From positions 682,001 through 746,000 of the forward strand of contig NZ_CP048411.1 in NCBI RefSeq assembly GCF_019355055.1: 64,000 nt of DNA, given 5' to 3'. Both the position numbers and the translations under genes were made by a program. The notes under the pieces are model-generated. The model was not told the origin of the DNA and made no database searches. It saw nothing but the letters and a program-made list of their open reading frames with translations. Source of the DNA: Pseudomonas sp. MTM4. GTDB lineage: Bacteria > Pseudomonadota > Gammaproteobacteria > Pseudomonadales > Pseudomonadaceae. Position 1 is the stretch's first letter, and every line of letters starts with the position of its first letter. Shown in pieces: positions 33,838-43,028 of the stretch.

Positions 33838-34773
33838 ATGGATTTACTTCATGCGATGCGAGTATTCGTACGGGTAGCCGACGCCGGCAGCTTCACGGCG
33901 GCGGCGCTGCAGTCCGATACCTCCACCGCTCAGGTTTCCCGGCTGGTGTCGGAGCTGGAAAATCATCTGCAAGCGCGTCTGCTGCACCGCACAACGCGGC
34001 GTCTGTCTCTGACCGAAGCGGGCCAGCGTTTTCTCGAGCAAAGCCGCGCGATCCTTGATCAGGTCGAGCTGGCGCGGGTCGAAGCCAGCGGCGCGCATCT
34101 GGTGCCCAGAGGGCGGTTGCGGGTGCATTCCACCATCGGCCTGGGCATCCAGCTGCTGGCGACGCTTGCCGGCCGCTACGACGAGATCTATCCGGATGTC
34201 TATCTGGACCTGATCCTCTCCCAGCGCCAACCCGATTTGCTGGAAGACAACCTCGACGTGATCATCACACTGTCGCGCGAGCTGCCGGATTCCGAGTTGA
34301 TTGCCCAGCGACTGGGTACGGTATTTCACGTCGTCTGCGCCTCGCCGAGTTACATCGAACAGCACGGTGCGCCGAAGGTGCCGGCCGATCTCCAACAGCA
34401 TCGCTGCCTGCGGCTTGCCGATCCGGTGTTCGCCGACAGCTGGAGCTTCATCGGCGATGGCATCGAGCAGACGATTCAACCCAGCGAAACCTTCAAGGTG
34501 AACGTGGCCGAAGCCATGAGTTCGGCTGCCGAAGCGGGCATGGGCGTGTGTTTGTTGCCCGATTACGTGGCGGTCCCGGCGCTGCAGCGCGGTACGCTGG
34601 TGCGGCTGTTGCCGCAGTTCCGTCTGCAGGAAAAAACCATCTACGCGCTCTACCCGTCGCGACGGTTCCTCGATGCCAAGGTCAAGACCTGGGTCGAGTT
34701 CCTTAAAGCGGAATTGCCGCAAGCCTTCGCCAGCTATCACCAGCTCATCCAGAACCCCAAATACTGGGCCTGA
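33838..34773 (+). CDS. LysR family transcriptional regulator
   Basis: A 311-residue LysR protein of the CrgA-like subgroup: MDLLHAMRVFVRVADAGSFT, STAQVSRLVSELENHLQARL and RTTRRLSLTEAGQRF, followed by an effector domain. It stands alone, 145 nt after the efflux operon and co-directional with it. Either that operon or a distant locus could be the target. The effector is unknown. Confidence 0.92.
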   Translation: MDLLHAMRVFVRVADAGSFTAAALQSDTSTAQVSRLVSELENHLQARLLHRTTRRLSLTEAGQRFLEQSRAILDQVELARVEASGAHLVPRGRLRVHSTIGLGIQLLATLAGRYDEIYPDVYLDLILSQRQPDLLEDNLDVIITLSRELPDSELIAQRLGTVFHVVCASPSYIEQHGAPKVPADLQQHRCLRLADPVFADSWSFIGDGIEQTIQPSETFKVNVAEAMSSAAEAGMGVCLLPDYVAVPALQRGTLVRLLPQFRLQEKTIYALYPSRRFLDAKVKTWVEFLKAELPQAFASYHQLIQNPKYWA

Positions 34774-34778
34774 AGATT

Positions 34779-34795
34779 GTTACCACAGCGGTAAC
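34779..34795. terminator. Weak hairpin after the LysR gene
   Basis: GTTACC and GGTAAC enclose a 5-nt loop, 6 nt after the LysR stop. There is no T run, so termination is uncertain. Confidence 0.35.
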
Positions 34796-35021
34796 GATCC
34801 CTCTCCGGAAACGCCATTTTTCCGCGGTTCGGCATTCTTTATTCTTTGCCTCGTGGCAGTAGGCGGTTGATTTCGATCCCGCGCTGCATCGGTTGCACGA
34901 TCGCTCCTTTCGGTCGACCGATGCCCTGTCATCTTTGGCTGCCTTTCCTCGTTGGCAGCCAGTTTTAATTCCCCAAGCGCTCGCCGCATCTGGCGGGCGT
35001 CAAAAACGCAAAGAGGTCGTT

Positions 35022-35258
35022 ATGAAAAATCTGCTCTGGATTGCCGGCTTGTCCGTGTTCGCTCAACTGGCTATCGCTGCTCCGCAGCCCGCTCCTTATC
35101 AATACGGCGACAAGCTGGACATCGCCGAGATCATCTCGATGGAAGTACCGAACGGCGGCTGTGAAGTGGTCGAAGCCAAGATGACCTATCTTGACTCCAA
35201 GGGCGAAACTCAGGTGATGAGCTATCTGCGCCAGGGCGCTGACTGCAACGATCACTGA
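35022..35258 (+). CDS. DUF2790 small exported protein
   Basis: A 78-residue protein with a signal peptide (MKNLLWIAGLSVFAQLAIAA), then a mature domain with YQYGDKLDIAEIISMEVPN and GGCEVVEAKMTYLDSKGETQ. This is the DUF2790 pattern, a family limited mostly to Pseudomonas and often metal- or stress-responsive. Two Cys residues (GGCE and ADCND) could form a disulfide in the periplasm. The start at 35022 has AAAGAGG upstream. Confidence 0.9.
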   Translation: MKNLLWIAGLSVFAQLAIAAPQPAPYQYGDKLDIAEIISMEVPNGGCEVVEAKMTYLDSKGETQVMSYLRQGADCNDH

Positions 35259-35285
35259 TCGACTGTCCGCCATCCCCTCAATCGG

Positions 35286-37838
35286 TCATTTCATCCCTAG
35301 CCGCTCGCGCATATCCGCTGTAATCGTTTGATCCGTCTCGTCGATTTCGGCCCAGGGGTCGTCGTCGCCCTGCTCTTCCAGCCGTGACATGAGGTTGCGG
35401 ATGGTCCAGAGATTGGCGCCCTTGAGCTCGGCGAGCTCGTCGCGGTGAATCGGCACCGACACCGAAAGCCCTTCACGCGCCCGCACCGAATAGGCGGCGA
35501 CGGTGCTGGCGCCCTGACTGTTGCGCAAATAGTCGATGAAGATCCGTCCGACGCGGTTCTTCGGCCCGCTGACCGCAGAGAAATGCTGCGGCAGCAACTT
35601 CGCCATGTACTGCGCGATCGCCTGGCTGAACGCCTTTACTTCCTTCCAGTTCTGAGTTGGCTTCAGAGGTACCAGAATGTGTAGCCCCTTGCCTCCGCTG
35701 GTCTTGAGGAAGGATTGCAGGCCGATTTCATCCAGCAGCGTCTGAGTCAGTTGGGTCGCCTCGACCATGCGCTTCCAAGGCAGCGCTGGGTCGGGGTCGA
35801 GATCCAGCACGAAGCGGTCCGGATGATCGAGTACCGGAGCGACTGCGTTCCAAGTGTGCAACTCGATGGTGCCCATCTGCGCGGCGCTGACCAGGGCTTC
35901 GACGCTGTCGATGGTCATCAGCGCGGCGTGTTTGGGAAACAACGCCGTATCCAGTTGGGTAATGTGCGGAATGCTCAGCTTCTCGGTGTGTTTCTGAAAG
36001 AACAGCTCGCCTTCGATGCCTTCCGGGGCGCGGACCAGTGCCAGCGGCCTCTGGCGAAGATGCGGCAATGCCCAAGGCGCCACCTCGGCGTAGAAGCGCG
36101 CCAGTTCCATCTTGGTTGCGCCAATGGATTTGTCGATGATGCGCTCGGGGTTGGAGATCTTGATCTTGCCGCCCGCGCTGCTTGCTGATTTATCAGCGGC
36201 TTTACTCTTGGTCTTGGGCGCTTTCGCCGGGCGCTCATGGGTAATGGCCTGTGCGGGCTTATCCGAGCGCAACCCGTGGAAGACCGAGTGACGAATCACG
36301 CCCTGCCGGGTCATTTCGGCGAAGGCGACTTCGCACATCAATTCCGGCTTGAGCCAGTGCGCGCCGCGCACATCCGCGGCTGGCGGCGCCTTCGCCAGCG
36401 GGCTCTTGTCGACTTTCAGCGGCTTCAGCTTGGCATGCAAACTCTTGAGCGTGGCCTGATTGAAGCCGGTCCCAACCTTGCCCGCGTAATGCAATTCGCC
36501 CTCATCGTTATGCAGACCCAGCAGCAAGGCGCCGAAGCCGGCGCGTGTGCCCTTTGGATCGGTGAAGCCAACGATGATGAATTCCTGGCGGTTCTTGCAC
36601 TTTATCTTCACCCAGCTATTGCTGCGTTTGGAGACATAGGTGCTGCCAGCGCGCTTGCCAATCAATCCTTCGAGCTTCATCTGACAGGCACTGTCCAGCA
36701 CGCTTTCAGGCTGTTCAGTGAAGTCCGCGGAGAAACGCAGCAGCTCGTTGTCATTGGCTTCCAGCAGCTGACTCAAAGCCGCCCGGCGCTCTTCCAGCGG
36801 GACTTCGCGCAGGTCCATGCCGTTCAAAAAAGGCAAATCGAACAGGTAATAAAGGATGGTGCCGCTACGCCCGATTTCGAAGGCGTTCTGCAACGCCTGG
36901 AAATCCGGCGTGCCCTCCTCGTTCGGCACTACCACTTCGCCGTCGAGCCAGGCCGACTCGAGCCCGAGCGCCGCTAGCGCTTCGGCTTGTTGTGGCATCT
37001 TGGCCGTCCAGTCGTGACCGTTGCGAGTGAATAGCTGAACCTTGCCCGACTCGATGCGTGCCATGATTCGATAGCCATCGAACTTGATCTCGTAGCGCCA
37101 ATCCCCATCGGGCACGGATTCGACCAGGGTCGCGAGTTGCGGTTTGAGGCTGTCCGGGAGCGGCGCGGGCTTGGCGCCGGACAGCGTGGTGTGCGCGGCT
37201 TTCTTGCGAGTGCGCGCCGCAGGCGTCTTGACCGGCTTGGCGTCTACTTCGAGCTTCGCCTTGCCGCGTTTGCGCGGAATCAGCGTTCGGTCGCTGAGTA
37301 CGCTGTCGGATTGTTCCTTGACGATGTCGTAGTCCTGCTCGGGGCGCGCCGCGTCGTCGTTCGACTTGATCAGAAACCACTGTTCCTTGCCGCCGTCCAT
37401 GCGCGTGCGCACCAGGTTCCAGACGCCGCTGAGCTTTTCCCCTTCCAGCGTGAATTTGAGTTTGCCTTTGCGATACCCCTCGTGCGGATCGCCTTCCGGA
37501 ATCCAGATGCCCCGGTCCCAGACGATCACATCACCCGCGCCGTAATGGCCGGCCGGAATAGTGCCTTCGAAGGTGGCGTAGTCCAGCGGATGGTCCTCGA
37601 CGTGCACCGCCAGCCGGCGCGACTTGGGATCCAGTGACGGCCCTTTGGGCACCGCCCAGCTCTTGAGCGTGCCGTCCAATTCGAGGCGGAAGTCGTAATG
37701 CAGCCGGGACGCATCGTGCTTCTGGATGCAGTACTGAAGCGCTCCGCTTTTGTCTTGCTTGCGACGCGTTCGGGTGTCGCCGCCCGGCTCGGGCGTCGCG
37801 GCGAAATCCCGCTTACGGTTGTATTCGTCGAGGGCCAT
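35286..37838 (-). CDS. ligD: DNA ligase D (multifunctional NHEJ enzyme)
   Basis: An 850-residue end-joining enzyme with domains in the Pseudomonas order: 3'-phosphoesterase (about 1-190, with HDASRLHYDFRLELDG and EDHPLDYATFEG), ATP-dependent ligase (about 225-540, adenylated Lys252 in YEIKFDGYR), and primase-polymerase (about 580-850, with FVLDLDPDP and LKTSGGKGLHILVP). It acts with Ku on double-strand breaks, mainly in stationary phase. No ku gene lies in this window. Lys/Ala-rich linkers separate the domains. Confidence 0.96.
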   Translation of the reverse strand: MALDEYNRKRDFAATPEPGGDTRTRRKQDKSGALQYCIQKHDASRLHYDFRLELDGTLKSWAVPKGPSLDPKSRRLAVHVEDHPLDYATFEGTIPAGHYGAGDVIVWDRGIWIPEGDPHEGYRKGKLKFTLEGEKLSGVWNLVRTRMDGGKEQWFLIKSNDDAARPEQDYDIVKEQSDSVLSDRTLIPRKRGKAKLEVDAKPVKTPAARTRKKAAHTTLSGAKPAPLPDSLKPQLATLVESVPDGDWRYEIKFDGYRIMARIESGKVQLFTRNGHDWTAKMPQQAEALAALGLESAWLDGEVVVPNEEGTPDFQALQNAFEIGRSGTILYYLFDLPFLNGMDLREVPLEERRAALSQLLEANDNELLRFSADFTEQPESVLDSACQMKLEGLIGKRAGSTYVSKRSNSWVKIKCKNRQEFIIVGFTDPKGTRAGFGALLLGLHNDEGELHYAGKVGTGFNQATLKSLHAKLKPLKVDKSPLAKAPPAADVRGAHWLKPELMCEVAFAEMTRQGVIRHSVFHGLRSDKPAQAITHERPAKAPKTKSKAADKSASSAGGKIKISNPERIIDKSIGATKMELARFYAEVAPWALPHLRQRPLALVRAPEGIEGELFFQKHTEKLSIPHITQLDTALFPKHAALMTIDSVEALVSAAQMGTIELHTWNAVAPVLDHPDRFVLDLDPDPALPWKRMVEATQLTQTLLDEIGLQSFLKTSGGKGLHILVPLKPTQNWKEVKAFSQAIAQYMAKLLPQHFSAVSGPKNRVGRIFIDYLRNSQGASTVAAYSVRAREGLSVSVPIHRDELAELKGANLWTIRNLMSRLEEQGDDDPWAEIDETDQTITADMRERLGMK

Positions 37839-37861
37839 GGTGCCGGCTCCGTGACGCCGGT

Positions 37862-38179
37862 TTATTCGAGCGTGCCGGGATCGGACGCCGAGTCGGTCGG
37901 GCCGCCGTGGCTGGAGTGACGCCCTGGATTGACTGATGCATCGTCGGCCTCCTGATCGGCCTCACCCTCAGTCGCCGGAGGCTCGCTGACAAGATCACCG
38001 TCTTCGGTCACGGTACGGCCCTGGCTGTCCTTGTGCGTATCAAGCGTTTCCTGAGGCGTCGGGTTGCCCATCGGGCTGGGACGGGCACCGCGTTCGTCTT
38101 CAGGCGTGCCGGCAGGCCACTGGGCGAACGCGGATGAAGCCATGAGGCTTGCGAATACCAATGCGAATATGGATTTCAT
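37862..38179 (-). CDS. Small exported hypothetical protein
   Basis: A 105-residue protein with a clear signal peptide (MKSIFALVFASLMASSAFA, cut before QWPAG). The mature part is short, polar and rich in Pro, Gly, Asp and Glu with no predicted fold (NPTPQETLDTHKDSQG). No family was recognised. It is 23 nt upstream of ligD on the same strand, so it may be in the same transcript. The signal peptide makes a real gene likely. Confidence 0.65.
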   Translation of the reverse strand: MKSIFALVFASLMASSAFAQWPAGTPEDERGARPSPMGNPTPQETLDTHKDSQGRTVTEDGDLVSEPPATEGEADQEADDASVNPGRHSSHGGPTDSASDPGTLE

Positions 38180-38452
38180 GATGATTCCTCGTCGTCAGGT
38201 ATTGGCGCTCGCTGCAAGTGGGCTCGCGAGTTCCGAGACTGGTTGGTAGCGCCGAATTTCGAGGGACGGAAGCCGTCGGCAAGCGCAACGGCGCGAGTTT
38301 CGCCGCTTGCTTCTGGTCTGCCGAGCGGCGGCAAAGTGATGTTTACAACGGGACAGGGCCTGCTAGCGTTGTTAGATGCCGCTGACGCAAAACCGTAGCA
38401 TCCGACCGCGAGCACGCTCGCCGACTCTGGAGACTCGAAAGGAGGAAGGATC

Positions 38453-38734
38453 ATGGCTTCACGTCTACCTCTGCTGACGATTGAGAACATCCTCCGCAAC
38501 TACCTGTATCCCTTCCGCTGTGACTGCCATGCTCAGGAAGACAGCCGTGTCACCGTCCGGCTCTATGAAGAGCACGTGGACGGCGAAGAGCTCACCGTTT
38601 TCGGCATCACCGATGATCAGTGCCGCGACGCTGCGAATCTGGTGCGGCTGGCTCAGGAACTGCGCTTCGAGCTGTACGCCACACGAGGCGGCCTGATGAC
38701 CGCCTCGCTTTCCGACAAAGTCGCCGAGCAGTAG
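38453..38734 (+). CDS. DUF1652 domain protein
   Basis: A 93-residue soluble protein with the family start LTIENILRNYLYPFRCDC and the later ELTVFGITDDQCRD. DUF1652 is a Pseudomonas family of unknown function. An excellent ribosome site (AAAGGAGGAAGG) precedes the ATG, suggesting strong translation. It stands alone between divergent and convergent neighbours. Confidence 0.9.
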   Translation: MASRLPLLTIENILRNYLYPFRCDCHAQEDSRVTVRLYEEHVDGEELTVFGITDDQCRDAANLVRLAQELRFELYATRGGLMTASLSDKVAEQ

Positions 38735-38764
38735 CCGAATGTCGCGCGGCTACTCAGCGCCTTG

Positions 38765-39295
38765 TCAGCGTTTCGCCTCAACGTTGGGGGTCTGCGCGCG
38801 GGTCAGATAGGCCTGGGTCAGCTCGGCAAGGTGACTGCGCATCCATTCGGCCATCGCCACTTCTTCAGCCAGAATGCGTGTGCAGATCTCGGCGGTCTGG
38901 GTATCGCCAATGGTCTCGGCGGCCGCGATCAGAATCTCGTAGGACGCGATTTCCAGATTCTCGAAGACGTAGCCCATCTGAGCGCCTTTGACGATTTCGT
39001 CATTGACCATCATGCCGCCCATGGCTTGCCCCATGGCCATCATCTTGCCGCCCAGATCCTTGAGGCCCGAATAGGACTTGTCGTAGCGCTGTAGGCAGCT
39101 TTCGATCAGCTTGGCCTGGTTCTGAGTCTCGGTAATGTGTTGCTCGATCCTCGCTTTCAACTGGGGATAGTGCTCGATGCGGCTGGCCTGTTTGCTGAGC
39201 ATGGACTCGGCCTGAGCCTCCATCGCGTGAGCATCGCGCAGCCATTCGATCAAACGTTCGACGCGGACGTCGTTTCCGGTTTGTGCACTTTGCAT
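38765..39295 (-). CDS. Ferritin-like YciE/YciF (DUF892) family protein
   Basis: A 176-residue four-helix-bundle protein of the DUF892 family. Metal-site residues are carried by LRDAHAMEAQAESML, the helix with YPQLKARIEQHITETQNQ, FENLEIASYEILI and ILAEEVAMAEWM. Such proteins are induced by stationary phase or osmotic and desiccation stress. The ATG at 39295 is divergent from the MscS gene that starts 91 nt away, in keeping with shared stress control. Confidence 0.87.
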   Translation of the reverse strand: MQSAQTGNDVRVERLIEWLRDAHAMEAQAESMLSKQASRIEHYPQLKARIEQHITETQNQAKLIESCLQRYDKSYSGLKDLGGKMMAMGQAMGGMMVNDEIVKGAQMGYVFENLEIASYEILIAAAETIGDTQTAEICTRILAEEVAMAEWMRSHLAELTQAYLTRAQTPNVEAKR

Positions 39296-39386
39296 GTCGC
39301 TTCTCCCATGGGTTGGATACCGATTGGGTCTACACCCTTGTAAGTGTGAAAGGAGCCGCCACAGGGAGTTCCACGCATCCGACTGA

Positions 39387-40589
39387 ATGCACGTTGATGA
39401 ACTTTGGAAAACCGCCATCAGTCATCTGAAGCAGTCATTCATACGGAGCTGGCTTATCGAACCCCTCGCCTTGCCCATGCCCTGGGAGAACTACATAGAC
39501 GAGCCCGCATTGCGGATACTGCTGGCGGCCTCCTTCGTGGTGGTCGTATTGAGCGTGTTTGGCCGTGTACTGACCGCGGTGATGCTGCGATTGGGGCGCA
39601 GGTTTCTTTTTACCAAGGCAGTGTCCGAGCAGTTGGAAAAGCCCATTCGGCTGTTGCTTCCATTGCTTGGCCTGCAGGCAGTCTTGACGGCTTCCGGGGA
39701 TGAATTCGCCTTGCTGGATGCGGCTCGTCGCATAACGGCCCTGTTGATCATCGGTTGCTTCACCTGGCTCGCTCTACGGCTTTTGCGCGGCCTTGAGCAG
39801 GCCGTGCGAATGAAGAACCCCGTGGATGTCAGCGATAACCTGCGCGCACGGCAAATCCAGACGCAGTCGCGCGTGCTGCTACGGACACTGGGTTTTTTCG
39901 TCCTGCTGATCGGCGCTGCCAGCATGCTGATGACCTTCCCGGCGGCGCGCCAGCTCGGTGCCAGCCTGCTCGCTTCGGCAGGTCTCGCTGGCCTTGCCGT
40001 GGGCTTCGCTGCGCGTCCGGTGCTCGCCAACCTGATCGCGGGCATACAGATTGCGATCACCCAGCCGATTCGTCTGGATGACGTGGTGATCGTTGAAAAC
40101 GAGTGGGGCCGGATCGAGGAAATCACCGGGACGTACGTCATCGTTCGCATCTGGGATGACCGCCGGTTGGTAGTGCCTCTGCAGTACTTCATCGAGAAAC
40201 CGTTCCAGAACTGGACGCGGCGCAACTCCAGCATCATCGGCTCGGTGTTTCTCTGGGTCGACTATTCACTGCCACTGGAGCCGTTGCGCGAGGAATTGCG
40301 ACGGCTCTGCCAAGACGTTCCGCAGCTGTGGGACGGCCGCGTCATCGTGCTGCAGGTGACAGACACTAGTGAGAAATCCATTCAGCTGCGGGTGCTGGTG
40401 AGCTCCCCGGATTCGTCGCGCAATTGGGATCTGCGCTGCCATTTACGTGAGGGCTTGATCGGCTTCGTTCAGCGTCAATACCCGCAATGCCTGCCGCAAC
40501 TGCGGGCAGACCTTAGCGTTGGGCACAAGCCGAACATCGACAAGTCCGTTCCGGAGCACATGGAACCGGAGCGTCAGCCGCCGGTTTGA
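39387..40589 (+). CDS. MscS family mechanosensitive ion channel
   Basis: A 400-residue membrane protein. Several N-terminal membrane segments (ILLAASFVVVVLSVFGRV; LLPLLGLQAVLTASG; ALLIIGCFTWLALRLL) lead to the pore helix ASAGLAGLAVGFAARPVLAN, rich in Gly and Ala as in MscS, and a cytoplasmic beta domain (LDDVVIVENEWGRIEEITG). It opens when membrane tension rises and lets out solutes on osmotic downshock. The neighbouring trehalose genes make sense for the same stress. Confidence 0.92.
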   Translation: MHVDELWKTAISHLKQSFIRSWLIEPLALPMPWENYIDEPALRILLAASFVVVVLSVFGRVLTAVMLRLGRRFLFTKAVSEQLEKPIRLLLPLLGLQAVLTASGDEFALLDAARRITALLIIGCFTWLALRLLRGLEQAVRMKNPVDVSDNLRARQIQTQSRVLLRTLGFFVLLIGAASMLMTFPAARQLGASLLASAGLAGLAVGFAARPVLANLIAGIQIAITQPIRLDDVVIVENEWGRIEEITGTYVIVRIWDDRRLVVPLQYFIEKPFQNWTRRNSSIIGSVFLWVDYSLPLEPLREELRRLCQDVPQLWDGRVIVLQVTDTSEKSIQLRVLVSSPDSSRNWDLRCHLREGLIGFVQRQYPQCLPQLRADLSVGHKPNIDKSVPEHMEPERQPPV

Positions 40590-40664
40590 ACGCGGCGGAT
40601 GAGACCCTCGGCTCGCCCCGAGTGCGGGCGCCTGGTTACCACATCGGTGCAGCGCTTATGTCGA

Positions 40665-41165
40665 TCAGTCCTGCTCGCGTAGTTTGTCGAGCAGCTGCTC
40701 GTATTTGATCGGCAACTGCTCCAATCCGTAGCGCGCGGCCTGCTTGCGTATGTCCACTCGGTCTCCGGCGAACCGCACGGTCTCGCTGATGCTGACCTGG
40801 CGTTCGCCTTGCATCAACGCAAAGGCGTAGCACTGAGTGCCGCCGGCATCTTCTTCACTGTCATCGGCAACGCCGGTGTTGGCGACGGCGACATTGGCGA
40901 CGCTGGCATTCAGCGCGCCGATCGCCATCTCGGTGGCAACCTCTTCGCTGGTCAGGCCAAAGGTTTCGATGGTTTCGAAGCTGACGTGAAGCAGACGGTT
41001 CTTCGCCTTCGGCGAGTAAACGACGAAGCCGCTGTCGAGCACTTGGCCGCACCCAGGAATGTCGCCTAGCAGCGAGGCCATCAGGCCACAAGTGCAGGAT
41101 TCCGCCGTGGTCAATTTCATCTTTTTGTCGCTAAAAAACCGCACGATTTCAGCAAGGTCTTGCAT
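40665..41165 (-). CDS. CinA C-terminal-type nicotinamide-nucleotide amidase
   Basis: A 166-residue stand-alone CinA C-terminal domain, a PncC-like NMN deamidase. Features are LTTAESCTCGLMASLLGDIPG near residue 18 (given as TTAESCTCGLMASLLG), the later VANTGVADDSEEDAGGT and EVATEMAIGAL. The substrate-binding Ser of ESCT is present. It would recycle nicotinamide mononucleotide, for instance made by NAD-using ligases. It converges with the MscS gene. Confidence 0.88.
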   Translation of the reverse strand: MQDLAEIVRFFSDKKMKLTTAESCTCGLMASLLGDIPGCGQVLDSGFVVYSPKAKNRLLHVSFETIETFGLTSEEVATEMAIGALNASVANVAVANTGVADDSEEDAGGTQCYAFALMQGERQVSISETVRFAGDRVDIRKQAARYGLEQLPIKYEQLLDKLREQD

Positions 41166-41465
41166 GGTCTTGGCTCCGACTGGCAGCGATAAAACAACGG
41201 TGTCGCGTCAGTTTTCCGAGCCGGCCTTCGAGCGCAAAGTTCCACCTGGCGGTTTTGGTCGAAAACTGAGAACGAATTCATAGCGCCGGAGTCTTTTTCA
41301 AGGTAGGGCCTTCGCGCTTCTGCGCCGCGTAACAAGCGACTCCAAAAAAAGAAGAAACCACTCTTGCCGTGCTCATGATCTGCAGCTCCAGAGGGATGCT
41401 GCTTGGAAAACAAACGTGCTTGTGATCGGCCTCATGCCAACACCGGTCACCTGGGGAAAGTGCTT

Positions 41466-43016
41466 ATGAGTATTGCTGCAGTAAATGGCCAATCTGCTCG
41501 ACCCAAAACAATCCAACGTCCGGGCGTGCTCGTCGAGCGACCAGTGCTGCAACTTCGCAGCACGCAGATCGATAAGAAAAAGATCCTTTTCGTAACTTCG
41601 GAGCTGACCGATCTGATCAAGACGGGCGGGCTTGCCGACGTTTCGGCCGCCCTGCCCCGTGCGCTGGGCGATATGCACGATGTCCGCGTGCTGATTCCCG
41701 GTTACACACAGGTCATGGAATGCGGCGAACCGATTCGCATCGTTGGCAGCGTGCACGCCTACAGCGACCTGCCGCCCTGCAAAGTCGGCCGCCTCGACAT
41801 GCCGGACGGCCTGATCATCTACGTGCTGATCTGCCCGGAACTGTACGAGCGCGACGGTCTGCCGTATGGCGACGAACATGGCAATGACTGGCCGGATAAC
41901 CCGGTGCGTTTCGCCCGCTTGTGCCTGGCGGCAGCGGACATCGCCGCGGGCACCGCCTGCATTCGCTGGGCACCTGATCTGGTCCATGCGCACGACTGGC
42001 CGACCGGCCTGACGCCTGCGTACATGAAGTGGCGCGGCTTGAGCACGCCCAGCATCTTCACCATTCACAATCTGGCGTATCAGGGCAACATCGACATGAG
42101 CCTACGGCGCAAACTGGGCATTCCCCAGGAAGCCTGCAGCCCGGAGCGAATGGAATTCTACGGCGCGCTGTCGTTCCTCAAGGCAGGGATTGCCTACGCC
42201 AACCGGGTCACGACCGTCAGCGCGACCTACGCCGAAGAAATCACGACGCCCGAGTTCGGCTGCGGTATGGAGGGTTTTCTTGCGATGAAAGCGCGCCAGG
42301 GCCTGCTAAGCGGACTGCTGAACGGCATCGACGAGAGCTGGGAGCCACAGACCTGCACGCACCTGATCAGCCAGTTCGGTCCGCATGAGTGGGCCGGCAA
42401 GCAGGCCAATGCGGCGCACGTGCGGGACCTGTTCGGTCTGGAACCGGGCGAGGGCCCGCTATTCGCCGTGGTGTCCCGGCTCGTGCACCAGAAAGGCATT
42501 GACCTGACTATCGAGGTCGCCGAAACCATCGTCCAGCACGGCGGGCAGCTGGCCATTCTCGGTCGTGGTGAGCCGCATATCGAAGACGAGGTGCGCCGGC
42601 TCACGGAGCGCTTTCCCGGTCGGGTCGGCGCGCATATCGGTTTCAACGAGACCGATGCCCGACGGCTATTTGCTGGCAGTGACTTCCTGCTCATGCCCTC
42701 GCGCTACGAGCCCTGCGGCCTGAGCCAGATGTACGCCCAGCGCTTCGCAGCGCTGCCCATCGCCCACCGCACCGGCGGGCTGGCGGACAGCATCGACGAC
42801 GGCGTCACCGGCTTTCTGTTCAGCGAGGCGACGACGCCAAGCTACCGTCAAGCCGTGGAAAGGGCGCTGGCAGTACATGAGAACCCGCACTTACTAAACG
42901 CGATGCGTTGCCGAGCCATGAGCGGCGGTTTCTTCTGGCGCCACGCAATCGAACCGTATGACCGGCTGTATCGACAGTTGCTGGGTGAGCGGCGCGAAGC
43001 CCAGGCCATCTTTTAA
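41466..43016 (+). CDS. glgA: Glycogen synthase
   Basis: A 516-residue GT5 enzyme that extends alpha-1,4-glucan from ADP-glucose. It carries the ADP-glucose motif KTGGLADV at residues 52-59 and the C-terminal SRYEPCGLSQMYA and TGGLADSID. About 38 extra residues precede the usual start compared with E. coli GlgA. The ATG at 41466 is used; a TTG at 41403 would add more. It is the first gene of the glgA-treZ-malQ-treY-DUF2934-glgX operon, whose members are spaced 12 nt or overlap. Confidence 0.95.
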   Translation: MSIAAVNGQSARPKTIQRPGVLVERPVLQLRSTQIDKKKILFVTSELTDLIKTGGLADVSAALPRALGDMHDVRVLIPGYTQVMECGEPIRIVGSVHAYSDLPPCKVGRLDMPDGLIIYVLICPELYERDGLPYGDEHGNDWPDNPVRFARLCLAAADIAAGTACIRWAPDLVHAHDWPTGLTPAYMKWRGLSTPSIFTIHNLAYQGNIDMSLRRKLGIPQEACSPERMEFYGALSFLKAGIAYANRVTTVSATYAEEITTPEFGCGMEGFLAMKARQGLLSGLLNGIDESWEPQTCTHLISQFGPHEWAGKQANAAHVRDLFGLEPGEGPLFAVVSRLVHQKGIDLTIEVAETIVQHGGQLAILGRGEPHIEDEVRRLTERFPGRVGAHIGFNETDARRLFAGSDFLLMPSRYEPCGLSQMYAQRFAALPIAHRTGGLADSIDDGVTGFLFSEATTPSYRQAVERALAVHENPHLLNAMRCRAMSGGFFWRHAIEPYDRLYRQLLGERREAQAIF

Positions 43017-43028
43017 CGAGGTCAATCA

